From positions 1-64,000 of the forward strand of contig SGPM01000027.1 in the NCBI GenBank assembly GCA_004802725.1: a stretch of DNA of 64,000 nucleotides, read 5' to 3'. A program made the position numbers and the translations under genes. The stretch's first letter is position 1. Each line of letters opens with the position of its first letter. This stretch comes from Antrodiella citrinella. Taxonomy: Eukaryota > Basidiomycota > Agaricomycetes > Polyporales > Steccherinaceae. Positions 1-10,447 of this stretch are shown in pieces. The notes beneath the pieces are model-generated. The model saw only the letters and a list, made by a program, of their open reading frames with translations, did no database searches and was not told the DNA's origin.

Positions 1-669
1 CTGCAACAGTTGCAGTTGCAAAAACGAAGATTCGCCTCAATGCTGCGCAAGCGCTTATTCCTGTGGTACGGGACGTTCTCTGTGATGCGGGACTCTCTCA
101 TACGGGATTTCACGCAAGGCTGAATTTTGGCACGGGGTATGTTATTTTCTCTCTATGATACGGGAATTCTCATGTGCTGCGGAAAATATTTTTTTGTGCA
201 TTTTGAACAGCATAACGACATACATATAGCCCCCGTTATAGGTCGCATTGCCCGCTGGATCCTGCCAATGGACATGCACATCAAAGATCATCACTCACGA
301 CAACGGCATTCAAAGCAAGGCGGCGCGATCCAGTCACGATAGTGTCAGTCATTTCGGACGCGTGACTAGTGAGCGCAATCGATATCAAGTCAAGAGTCAG
401 CTGCAGTAAAATTAGATAAAAAGATGTGGAAAGGATCCGGACGCACACATCTCGGATATCCAGGTGAGTCTCGGGGGCAATTGCGCAGATGCGATGTAGG
501 TACTGTAGGCGCGGATATACATGCAAAGGCTGCAGACAAGCGTATGAGTGGAAGGGGTAAGCTCGGATTTACATATATAAATGGATCGCCCCGTGTCGCC
601 TGACCAGTGCCCAGGGACGAATAGTGTATGCACTAGAATCTACATTGAACGTGTTATCACAGTCCAATA
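1..669. other. No gene recognised
   Basis: Only short overlapping reading frames are present on both strands, with no domain, signal peptide or credible splice chain. The stretch ends at the left inverted repeat of a transposon. Confidence 0.5.
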
Positions 670-724
670 CACGACATGCAGGACCGGTTTTTACACCGTG
701 CGAAAGCCTAACGCCAGAGACTTC
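670..724 (+). repeat. Left terminal inverted repeat
   Basis: Pairs with 2132-2186 in reverse complement. Starts CACGACATGC. The match stops at the ATA flank outside and at base 724 inside. Confidence 0.75.
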
Positions 725-2131
725 CCTATGACCCATTGAGTTTCCCCAAACTCAGGACGGACGTAAATCAGCGCGTCGACTGTGAATGTTGCAATATTCA
801 GAATAGAGAGTGCTCTAATTTTCATGAGAACTTGTCAATCTCACATATGTATGACATGAACAAAGCTCACATGAAATAGAGTGAGACGAACCGAGAACTC
901 CCGGTTTCGCTTTTGTCCGAGAAATGAAACTCCGCTCGTCGATGTGCAGTGTTGGTGCAGTGACGATCATCACTCAACGCATGCGCCCAAGTACGAACGA
1001 GAACTACACATATCTTTATTCTGTATCAGCATAAATCATCCCGACGCGTTTTAGTGCAACTCCAACGCCTCATAAGTAGACTGTGACTCACCGCCTCGAC
1101 ATTACCTGCTCGAGCCTTGGAATCACCCCTGGACCCTGCGACTGCAACTGGGTATAGATACCGGGATACACGTAACTCTGCTTGCAGAATTCCTACGGGC
1201 AAATTGAGTGTCGAATCAAGTGTTTGGTTCTCGCGGTGACGGTGACTGGCACACGACTCGGAGTGTGCCACTGGCCAGTGGTCAAGTTTTCCCTGTGGCG
1301 ACATCACTGTCGACTGTAACGGTACGTTCCTCTAATTCTCTTCACACCTCTTGTATTGATACTCCTGCACAGGTCTCTTTGTCAACCACACTTGTTACGT
1401 CAAGACGTGATGTGTGGGGTCTTGGAGACCTGGTTTTCCTTCCGCAAGGTGGATAAATACATCGGCTTTGGCCACTGATACCGCGACGGGTACCCGACTA
1501 GCAGATCGCATGTTTGAAGAGCTTGAAGGGTAGCGATGCCGAGCCGTCCGCTGCGATTTCCCCGCTCAACCTCTGGTACGATGGGGTCTGTCACGTCTGA
1601 GTCAAAGCTTCATTCCTCGAGAGAGATCACCCAAACGGTGGTCAAGATAACACGCCCTGCATGGATTACTTCATCTGCAACCTGACTGGCAGGAAATTCC
1701 GACATTCTGACTGCGAGTCGCGTGGTCGGCCCAAGCCTGAGGAAGTATGCCACAGGCAGCGCACTGAGACTGCCTGCCGGTAATGACGTACGAGAGGATG
1801 GCGCGTCAAATAATCATGTATTATCTATAGCTACAGGTTCTGCTCAGCAATCTATCGAATACATTCTCGCAATCAAACGGTAGACAATACCACATCGCCG
1901 CTCCTTTGACCATACCCTCCAACCTTCACAATCAAACAGAGCTTACCGTACGCGAACGCGACCTGTGCCTCATTCCCGTACGCCATATACGCGTCTTCTT
2001 GAGGTCAGCCTTGATACGAAGGGCGGTCTTGAGGCTCCCAGCCCGCTTCCCACCCATCTCATACACGATTGAGGCGAAGGATGCCCCATCGTCACTGTCC
2101 ACCCGGCTGAGCTGACTAATATTTAAGTCAA

Positions 2132-2186
2132 GAAGTCTCTGGCGCTAGGCTTTCGCACGGTGTAAAAACCGGTCCTGCATGTCGTG
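2132..2186 (-). repeat. Right terminal inverted repeat
   Basis: Reverse complement of 670-724, with one clear mismatch near its inner end. It is followed directly by ATA, the same three bases that precede the left repeat. Confidence 0.75.
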
Positions 2187-2623
2187 ATACAGACAGTAAC
2201 AAGTGGGAAGTATACCACTACTAACAACACTACGTACACTAAGCAAAACGCGCACAAAGAACAGTAAAATTATGAGCGATTTAAAAATGTATGTGCAGGG
2301 CAGGGTGAAAAGCGAGGAGCTAATGTAGAAGTATGCACAGGCCTAGGGATACAACGACCCAGATAGGCGTGATGATATGTGGATCGTTATTGTGAGGATG
2401 GGATGTGTGGAGAGCGCGACTAGTTGTGACAGAACTGGGCGAGAATACATTACTCCGAATCAGTCCGGCACGAAGAGCGATGAATGAAGCAGGAGTAGGA
2501 GAGTTCTATCGAGATCGAGCAAGCGTCCGTGCTGTATATGAGATCGTAGTGAAAGAAAAGTTCTTAGAAAGTGTCCGTGAAAACAGTACAACAAGCAACA
2601 AGGGCGTAAAAAAGCGTGATTGG
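2187..2623. other. Intergenic, 3' flank of the F-box-like gene
   Basis: No supported gene. Short open frames only, lying between the transposon end and the stop codon of the minus-strand gene that ends at 2624. Confidence 0.5.
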
Positions 2624-4908
2624 TTAGTGGGATGATGAAGTCTTGTTCTCGTTGTCAAAGTCCAATCCTGTCGGATCTACATTCGGATTGAGTAACCTGC
2701 AACGGACAAAACCGCGTCAGTACTGCGAAAGCATGTAGGAACGTATAAGGGCTCACCTCATCCAGATTTTACCTTTACCAGATTTTTCTTTAATGATTTG
2801 CCACATCCCTCTTCGTGCTTGACCGTCCGCACCAAGCCGGAGGGAATCAATCAAGGTTTGTTTCCCCTCCCGCGTCCCCTCCGTCTCGAGTATCCACTCG
2901 CCATACCAACCCTCGCCAGGAAGCATGCTGGCATCAATGCCCGCGCCCTGAGCAGGCCCGTGGTACGGTATGCGGCCAAGCCACATGTACTTTCTGACCA
3001 CAGCGTATCCAGCTGCAGACTGCGGGCTGGTCACGCGCGTCGGAACGTGGACGAGTGAGAGCTGAAGGCGGGGCGGATTGCGACGCTCGGACCCTTGCGC
3101 CGAGCCCGGGGGCGATGGTGTCTGGTAGATGGGAGGCAGAGAAAGAATGTAGATGGGGTTCGTCAAAGGCGGTAGAATATGCGAATAGTAGAATGGAGAA
3201 GGCAGCGTTATTGAATTCGAAACTGGGGGCGGCGCAGGAGGGATGTAATGTACAAGCCCGTACCCGTTGAATATCAGCCACTTCTTGCGGTGTCCGGTCC
3301 GCTCGCCATCCGGGCCCACGTTCGACTGCGAGTCATCTTCCGTATCCGGCGGGGGTACATACCCAAAGTTACACACAACGTCTCCCGCAGACAGATGTTC
3401 CCACAACCCCGCGTCTACGAGTTGCTCTTCGCAAGCCGACACGGCAAACTCGTCCAGTTGCGAGCACGGAACGAATACGCGAAGAATAGGCGCACGGGAA
3501 CGGGACGTTGCTCGGATGAGGTCGTGGGGAGACGTCCCAGTCGGAGAAGCAACCATCTGACTCGACGTGTACTGTGCTGCCGTCGTTGATGACCGAGTGT
3601 GGGCCGGAGACGGCGAGGATCTGACACTGTCCAATGATGAGTCGGTGGACGGATTCGCCGAAGCAAACCGTCGCTGTGGTAACTTCAATTTGAACAACCC
3701 ATCGCCTTCGTCGTCCGAGATGGACTGCAGTGTTCTCAGTCCAGGACGTGCCGACTCCGTGGTCAACGTTCGTCGCCAGGTGCTCGAGTATTGCAATGAT
3801 GCCGGGGCAGAAGAAGGTGGCGGTGGTAATACTTTGGGTGCTCCGAAGACGGAATTGCGTGTCAGTCGCCGCTTCAGTGGTGGCCTCCTTTGTATGAGAG
3901 TATCTATTTCGGCAGCCGAACGAGCGATCCGGGGTGGGGAACTCGCATTGATGCTGGAAGCACTGGATTTCGAGCGCAAATGGGATGACTTGTCCTTTCC
4001 CTCAACCTGCGCAGTCTTGGCGTCGTCATTGCTGCGGGGAGAGCTGTCGAAGTAAGAAAGAGGCGCTGGGAACACCAGTTCCCGAACGCCTGATTTGCAA
4101 GTGGCTGAGAGCGGGGAGAGGTAACCACCAAGATCATCAGGTTCTTCTGGAGTTGTAGGAAAAGAGCTACTGTGAACTAAGGATTGGAGTAGCAAGACGA
4201 ACCGCGAATGAGCTTGGGTGAGCGAGATCAATCGTGTAGTCTCGAACTCGCCCGCTGTGGACGATGAGGGCTCCTGGGAGTCTCCCAGAAGGGACAAAGC
4301 ATGCATGGGATATTTGTGGAGGGGTAGGAACTGCGTAATCACTATTCGGAGGAAGACCGTCGGTCACAACGGATGAAAGGGGGTGAAAGGGGATGAAAAA
4401 ACATACTGAGTAGAGACAAATCATGCAAGTCGATCTCCACGTCACGGTACTGCAGCATGTCGCGCGAGGACAGTGCCAGTCGGTAGCCTGGGACGTAATG
4501 AACCAGAATGACATCTCGGAAGCCCGGATGCGCGATGAGGAGCCTGAAGGTGCGACAAGTGTTCGAAAAAGAGTGAAAACCCCGCCAGGAGATGTGCTGC
4601 AAAATCCCGCGCAGGATCCGAGGGTGCTCAAAGAGGTTGCGGAAAGGTATGCGCGACTTGAAGGTAAAGGGGCGCGCGACGAGCGAGGACCGCGGCTTGG
4701 GAGCTCTGGGACCGTTCACAGATATCCGTCGGTGCGCCTTGAGCTCTGAGTGTATTTCAGTAAGGAGGTTGGCGGCGGGGGTGACGATTTCTGGGGCGGT
4801 GAACCTTTCCTTGCCCTTGAGCGAGGGCCGAACGAGGTCGGCATGGGGGGGGCGAGGGGTCAATGAGAGAGTGCGCTCGATGGTGTGCACGGCGACGGCG
4901 GAGGACAT
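2624..4908 (-). CDS. F-box-like protein, 719 aa, three exons
   Basis: Exons 4908-4407, 4341-2757 and 2696-2624 join in phase (502, 1585 and 73 nt) to give 719 codons. Donor GTATGT and acceptor TAG bound intron 1; GTGAGC and GCAG bound intron 2. Residues about 85-130 read like an F-box: a hydrophobic stretch ILRGILQHISWRGFHSFSNT followed by a TCRTFRLL helix. F-box proteins normally bind Skp1 and bring substrates to an SCF ubiquitin ligase. The middle third is Ser/Pro/Arg-rich and probably disordered. A compact C-terminal region from about residue 330 holds hydrophobic and Pro-rich blocks and ends in a basic WQIIKEKSGKGKIW segment. No substrate-binding repeats (LRR, WD40) are visible, so the F-box call is moderate while the gene model is strong. 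Confidence 0.7.
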
Positions 4909-5282
4909 GGCGATGAGGAGACGGGGTAGGAAGGAGGAGGAAGTTGGTTGCTAAAGAACAAAAACTGGATTAGAGATGTCCATGGTGAGTGGAGGACAGG
5001 AGAAGACAAGCGTCGGCGTCTCCATCTCTCATTGGCCACGTGTTATGGGCGTCTCTCAGTACCTGGCGCCACAAATGGTGCCTCGACTTGGAGCTCGTCT
5101 CTAGCCGTCAAGCATTCGTCTGTGCCATCACTGCCATGTGGCTCAATGTGGGGCTTTGACAACCTTTGTCGTGACCGTCGCAGCTTATGGCGTCACCCGT
5201 CGTCAAAGTCCGACCCGCCTCGTTATCCTCTTTTGGCCAGACGTCGGTCGACGTCCAGCATTCATTTGGATCCAGTTTCAAC

Positions 5283-5526
5283 TCAAGAGGTGTCAGATCC
5301 TCCGATCGCGGCCATGGGGGAACATTAAGCGTTGCCCATAAAAGGTGATCCACATGGCGAGGCGAGCGAGCGGCATCAACGGCATTATCCTAGTGCCGGC
5401 GCCGGCATGGTCTCAGTAGCTAGCACTTGTCTGTACATTGTAGCTACACTGAAGGCGATGTGGGAGGTACGACCTCCACTAAACCTTACCCAAACTGAAG
5501 ATGACGCACTAAACCTCACCCCAAAC
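5283..5526 (+). repeat. Left arm of foldback element
   Basis: About 240 bp matching the right arm (5695-5936) in reverse complement with a few substitutions and single-base indels. Confidence 0.72.
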
Positions 5527-5694
5527 TAAAGGCGATGTGATTAAACCTCACCCAAAGGGGAACCCAAACTATGTTTCGGACAGTCAGCATACTACAATAA
5601 TATATGCATAGTGTTAGCGTTCAAAATTCAAGTTTCGACACTTATTTTGTATGCGAGAGGTGTTCCTCGGTTTTTGACTTGTAGTCACAATATA

Positions 5695-5936
5695 TTTGGG
5701 TGAGGTTTAGTGCGTCATCTTCAGTTTGGGTAAGGTTTAGTGGAGGTCGTACCTCCCACATCGCCTTCAGTGTAGCTACAATGTACAGACAAGTGCTAGC
5801 TACTGAGACCATGCCGGCGCCGGCACTAGGATAATGCCGTTGATGCCGCTCGCTCGCCTCGCCATGTGGCTCACCTTTTATGGGAAACGCTTAATGTTCC
5901 CCCATGGCCGCGATCGGAGGATCTGACACCCCTTGA
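5695..5936 (-). repeat. Right arm of foldback element
   Basis: Reverse complement of 5283-5526. Coding sequence of the MPDU1-like remnant begins within about 15-20 bp of its outer end. Confidence 0.72.
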
Positions 5937-5950
5937 CATGATGTCTTCGC

Positions 5951-6628
5951 CAGCTCGAGTGGGCGTCCCCTGTCTCCACCTACGGCGAGAANTTTTTCCT
6001 GACACTTCAAAATGTGGTAGTGACGCTATCCATACTCTACTACCCTTCCTCTCTCCGTCCTTCCTCCACGTCGAAGTCCACGAAGATTGCTATCGCGCTT
6101 GTTGCGACCGCCGCAAGCGCGTTCGCGCTCGTGTCTGCTCCCCTCTCCACGCTGTCCTTCCTCCAGCTCACCACCATCCCGCTCTCGCTGTTCTCAAAGC
6201 TCCCTCAGATCCGCCAGAACGCGGTCTTGAAGTCCACGGGCCAGTTGTCCGCCCTGGCTGTTGTCGCGCAGATCCTAGGCTGCGCCGCACGTGTGTTCAC
6301 AACGTACGCCGAGGTCGGCGGCGACGGTGTGCTGATGGTTGGGTTCCTCCTCGCTTTGGTGCTGAACCTCGTCGTGGGCGTGCAGATGTGGGCGTACTGG
6401 GGACGTGATGCGGAGGAGAAGGAGAAGAAGCTGGTACCTGAGAGCGTGGTGGCGCCGCTGCGAGAGAAAGAGGGAAGCCCCGCACCGACGTGGAATACCG
6501 AGCCTACACTCATTCAGCCGCAGCCACGGTCGCCAAGCGCGACGGGCAGAGCGTCGCCCGCGCCGAGAGCGGGGTCGCCGCATATCAGGCAGCCTTCTGG
6601 GCGGAAGTGGGCGCGCAAGGTGGACTAG
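5951..6628 (+). pseudogene. MPDU1: 5'-truncated MPDU1-like PQ-loop protein
   Basis: The frame open from about 5951 to the stop at 6628 encodes the second half of a mannose-P-dolichol utilization defect 1 homologue. It has STYGE followed by FFLTLQNVVVTLSILYYPSS, then the second PQ-loop (FSKLPQIRQN, STGQLSALAVVAQILG), an ARVFTTYAE loop and a last membrane helix, followed by a Pro/Ser-rich cytosolic tail with an RxxR-type basic end. MPDU1 is an ER membrane protein needed for use of dolichol-linked mannose and glucose. The family is about 250 aa with two PQ-loops. Here everything before the third or fourth helix is missing and the foldback element lies immediately upstream. A putative acceptor (CCAG at 5950-5953) is all that is left of the preceding intron. 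One base is N. Probably non-functional unless the first exons lie elsewhere. Confidence 0.68.
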
Positions 6629-7643
6629 AGGGTCGTTCGTTCGTATGGTATGATAATGGTGTATTACGCGTAATGTCTGGTAATCTATATATGTTTCTTG
6701 CTTGCAGTCGGAGTTTGCGATTGGCATGCGCTCCTAGACTCGCGTGGCCAGCCCGTTTGAGCTCAAAAAAGACAGGACGTGAGCTTGTGAACGGACTGGC
6801 CACTTTTCGTTAGGAATGAAAGGAAAACTAGGGGGAAGAGTCCGAATCGAGTCCGAGCTATGCGTGGGCAAAGGGTACGTTGGCACGATGACCGAAAAAG
6901 ACACAAACGCGAAAGCAAACAAAGACCAGGGGATGAGCAGGCTTGAAACCGTCCATGATGTCAGAATGTAGGCGTATGCGCGAAATCGTGAACAAAGGAC
7001 GAGACTCAAAGAGGAAACGGAAAGCGGGGGGTCTTGGGGTCGACGATGATGCCGTGTCGCGTTGACTCGTCTGTAATACAATGGGTTTCTAGGCTTTCTA
7101 AAAGTCGAAAATTCAGTAGCGTGGGTTTTCTCCACGACACCATGACGGTCAAAATACCCACAACAACCCACAGGTCTTGGGTAGATGGTGAGGTGAGGTT
7201 CACGACAAACTGGACAGTAGACTTGCTGCAGACGCCGAAGAGTCGGTTACATAACAGGCTCGAGCCCGCTCCAAGAACGTTGTATAACTACAACTACTAT
7301 AAGATGTACCTTGGATGTATGTTGATTCGATCAGATGACAATTGCTTCACATTCTTGTAGTCATCTAGAATCTGGTCGTAGATACAGTACTTGGTAGACT
7401 GTGAGTTTCATATTGAAATAAATACAATGGAAACTGAAAAGCAGTATTTTACATTGTGGCTGCAGGCCAGCCTGAGCGCTGAGCATTCGAGTCATCGTGG
7501 TAAATTCTCGCTCCGGAACACATAAAAATACAAGATGGCACAATATACAATGAAGGTGCTTCACATCGGAGGCATTGCTGCGGACAAGTCCAAAGTGATA
7601 GGCACATGATTATGTATATCGTGTTTGAAAAGTGCGTACCTCC
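6629..7643. other. Intergenic
   Basis: Downstream flanks of the MPDU1-like remnant and of the Fic gene that ends at 7644. Only short frames; no feature supported. Confidence 0.5.
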
Positions 7644-9655
7644 TTATGCGGCTGGCTCGGCTGGCAGCGAGCGTAGAGCATCATCCAATTCCCCGATGTA
7701 GGCAACTGCATTTGTTTGTAACCATTCGGCAAATGCCACGTAGCAGGCCTTTGCCCCAGCGTCGTTGTGATCCAATCGCAGTGGCTGAGGGTGTGGGTTG
7801 CGCACTCGGGCACGTGCCCTGACCTGTGGGGTACGTAGTAATCAGCATATGTCGGTGCCTCAGTCCAGAGGATGCCTAACCGTGTTCAGATGGTTGCAAT
7901 ACTGTCGTTCATGTATGGGTAAAACTGAGACTGGGGGCAATCTACGACGCAAGAGTGGAATAGATCCAAGAATACGTGACAATCGCCCGTTTCCGTCCTA
8001 GTAGGCAGAATTCGCAGTGAGGTCAGTATACGTTACGTTCCATAGTGGTACAATGGTGTTCAAGTATAAGTATTACATGCCTCGAAAGGGTGTATGGTCG
8101 TGAAGACATCTTGTATCCATACCGAAATGATGAACGGGTCCACCCTCGGATCCTTATCGAGCTTCAAAAGCAGGGTCTGGGGAGCAATTTGCATCATCAG
8201 TCGGATCAGAGTTACTCGCTAGAAAGGATACTGACGTTGAACGTCTCGCAGAATGAGGCAAGTTCCGTCTCGACATCGTCGAAGGGACAGTATTGGATGA
8301 ACCCATCCGCCCACACTGAGGTTACATTGATGCGGGTATTCGAACGAAGTTGACCTGCAACGGTATATCGCATCGACGGATTTTCCTGCGTGTTCGGCTG
8401 ACGTCGAAAGACGATCCGACTTTTGTCCATGAGCAGACGATGAATCCTGCGAATGTTCGCCGGTTGCAAGTTGACCGTGACGGTCTGAGGATTATTGAGC
8501 ATGTTGAATACCTCATGCATTGCCTAATAAGCGGAAAAAGGTATGTCTCTTGAGGATACGCGATATATAGAAGAGTACATAAATCACGAACATGAAATGT
8601 GTCTTGAAGCATCGATGTGGTGTAGGTCGCATCGACTGAGGGATCCATGTGTTCGATCATTCGAGCCACTATGGGATCAAAAAGCCCTATTTGCACCAGT
8701 TGAGTTGTATGCTAGAATCATGAACAAATATGGCCATGATGAGCACGTCGTGTTTATGTAAATGAGTGTGATAATGGTACGAACCGAGCGGTTTCGAGTC
8801 ACGGAGCCTTCGAAGGCCACGGTTTTTATACTCCAAAAGGTGCAGCATTTTTCAATGACACGAGAAGAGATGCGCGCAAGACCTAGCCATTGGCGACTGA
8901 TTTCCTGGGTGAGATTAAGATCGGAACATGACCAGGTTGATGGAGGTCGACCGGCGTACACGGACGTGCTGCGCCATCTCTGTCCGGATAGGATAGGTCC
9001 AAGCAGTGCTTCACCGGTCTTGTACCCGCGAACTGGTGTCCGGCATCAGCTTGACCAACTATCTATCAGGTTATCAACAAAACATACGCTGATCACGCGT
9101 TGCTTGTCTCGCGATAGGACTTTGTTCATTCACCCAAGCTACCAAGGCATCATATTCTTGACCTTGTAATAGTCCAGCTATCAGGGCCAGCTTTAAAGGA
9201 TTCCATCAGCGCATTCGTGTGGAGTCTGGGCAGACTTTGATTGAGACATACCTCTTTGTACAGGTCTAGCGCGTGTTCGAGACGTCCAAACCACCACCGC
9301 ATGTCGGCAACTATCAGCATGAGGTACGGAAGGCGGGGATACGAGCCTTCCAGAGTATACTCCCAGAAAGTGGCTGCTTGTGCAAAATCGACAAATCTTC
9401 TGGTCGGCGTGTTGCACGTTGTCATGAGCTTGTTGAATCTCTCGCGATCCATGGCATGCATATCAGCGTGTATGTTGCCTATATGCTATAAATATCCGAA
9501 CAAATATTATTTAATCAGTTGTGGTGCCGGGTATCATGAAATGCTCGACATCGTACCGGCATGGGTATGTGCCTAATTAGAGGTCTCGAATCGTTGTAGA
9601 AGTATTGGATTGGTGTCAACGGCTGCGGACTCTCCTCGCTCCAAATACCAGCCAT
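7644..9655 (-). CDS. Fic (Fido) domain protein B, 494 aa, nine exons
   Basis: Exons 9655-9557, 9485-9252, 9190-9088, 9032-8785, 8711-8592, 8523-8236, 8176-8081, 7997-7881 and 7823-7644 sum to 495 codons with all phases closing. Fic proteins transfer AMP (or remove it) from target hydroxyls. The catalytic loop reads HPFE/DGNGRLSR (His about 393), matching HPFx(D/E)GNGRxxR; the slash marks an intron with a GC donor. TVAFEG (Glu about 220) matches the (S/T)xxxE(G/N) autoinhibitory motif of class II Fic enzymes such as FICD. Between them lie an IHRLLM helix and a flap followed by FIQYCPFDDVETELASFC. Residues about 60-115 form helical, TPR-like sequence. No signal peptide or membrane helix is seen, so a cytosolic site is inferred. 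It is a tandem paralogue of the gene at 10448-12363 with the same exon phases. Confidence 0.85.
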
Positions 9656-10447
9656 GGTGCGACGCTTGTAAGTCAAATCACGTGTGTGGACTCCGCTGTC
9701 GAGACCCGGGTGAGACCAACTGTGGCGCAGCTTTCAGGAATTGCATACAACAACAACTGTAGTAGGAACGCGTAAGCTTGCATACGCACCAAGTGTATCA
9801 CTGTATTCAAGCTAGAGATTGATATTTCAGAGCCTAAGAGGAAACTGAGGAGTGAGAGTAGTAGAGAGACTCGGAGAAGCACACTGCGACAATCACAGTC
9901 ATTCGAGGGGTTTTATATTCGACCCACTGGCAGAGCTGTGACCACATATCACGCCCCAGTATACTCCTGGGGCCTGTTATTGTTCTACTAGGGCGTCACC
10001 GAATACGATAATTTGCATCTTACGGAAACTAGTATGAAGCTAAGGTCTATGAAGGTTGGTTGAAGTAAACACGCCATGACCCTTTCCTGGCACCTGTTAT
10101 TCTTCTTCGTCAGTCTGGGGCAGAAGTAGTACCACGCCACGACCCTTTCCTGGTGCCTGTCCGTCTTCTTCGTTACTAGGCCGCCACCGAAAATCTGCAT
10201 CTTACGGAAACTATGATGCTCAATGTCCGTGCACATTAGAAAGTACCACGCCATGACCCTTTTCTGAGACCTATCATTGTCCTTGGTTGTTTCGTACTAG
10301 GGCGTCACCGACAATCGCACGATACTACGGGACACATGAAGCCAGTGCAGCAAGATCCGACTAGAAGAATCATGTCGTGACCCTTCTTCACAATGTTGGC
10401 AGTCAGGACTGTCCGTACAATCAGGTAGATACTGTTCGAATACACTT
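9656..10447. other. Intergenic between the two Fic genes, with diverged repeats
   Basis: Promoter region of Fic gene B and 3' flank of Fic gene A. Most of it is an irregular array of diverged repeats (9955-10390). Confidence 0.6.
9955..10390. repeat. Irregular array of diverged direct repeats
   Basis: Two motifs recur. One reads ACTAGGGCGTCACCGA and is followed in two copies by TGCATCTTACGGAAACT (about 9986, 10175 and, shortened, 10296). The other reads ACCACGCCATGACCCTTTCC (about 10069, 10132, 10245 and degenerate at 10367). Spacing is uneven, roughly 60-120 bp, so this is an eroded array rather than a clean satellite. Its function is unknown. Confidence 0.6.

Larger units (their letters stand above)
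670..2186. mobile_element. Non-autonomous DNA transposon with 55 bp terminal inverted repeats (CACTA-like)
   Basis: Bases 670-724 match the reverse complement of 2132-2186 with about one mismatch, so the two ends form perfectly placed terminal inverted repeats about 1.4 kb apart. The repeats begin with CAC and are flanked on both sides by ATA, which fits a 3 bp target duplication. CAC-starting ends with a 3 bp duplication are typical of the CACTA/EnSpm superfamily, but PIF-Harbinger also makes 3 bp duplications, so the superfamily is inference. The interior holds only short open frames (longest about 90 codons) and no transposase, so the copy is non-autonomous. The near-identity of the ends suggests a fairly recent insertion. 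Confidence 0.72.
5283..5936. mobile_element. Foldback (long inverted-repeat) element, about 650 bp
   Basis: Bases 5283-5526 are the near-perfect reverse complement of 5695-5936, leaving a loop of about 170 bp. The outer ends begin TCAAG(A/G)GGTGTCAG. The inner part of each arm carries short repeats of the form CACTAAACCTnACCCAAACT. No open frame is of useful length. This is the architecture of a foldback or MITE-type non-autonomous element; no clear target duplication is seen, so the class is unassigned. It abuts the truncated 5' side of the MPDU1-like gene. Confidence 0.7.

Noticed and set aside
3567..4055. 162-codon plus-strand frame inside the F-box-like gene
   Set aside because: Antisense shadow of a well-supported minus-strand exon.
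9955..10390. Considered as a CRISPR-like array
   Set aside because: Spacing is irregular, the repeats are diverged and the organism is eukaryotic.
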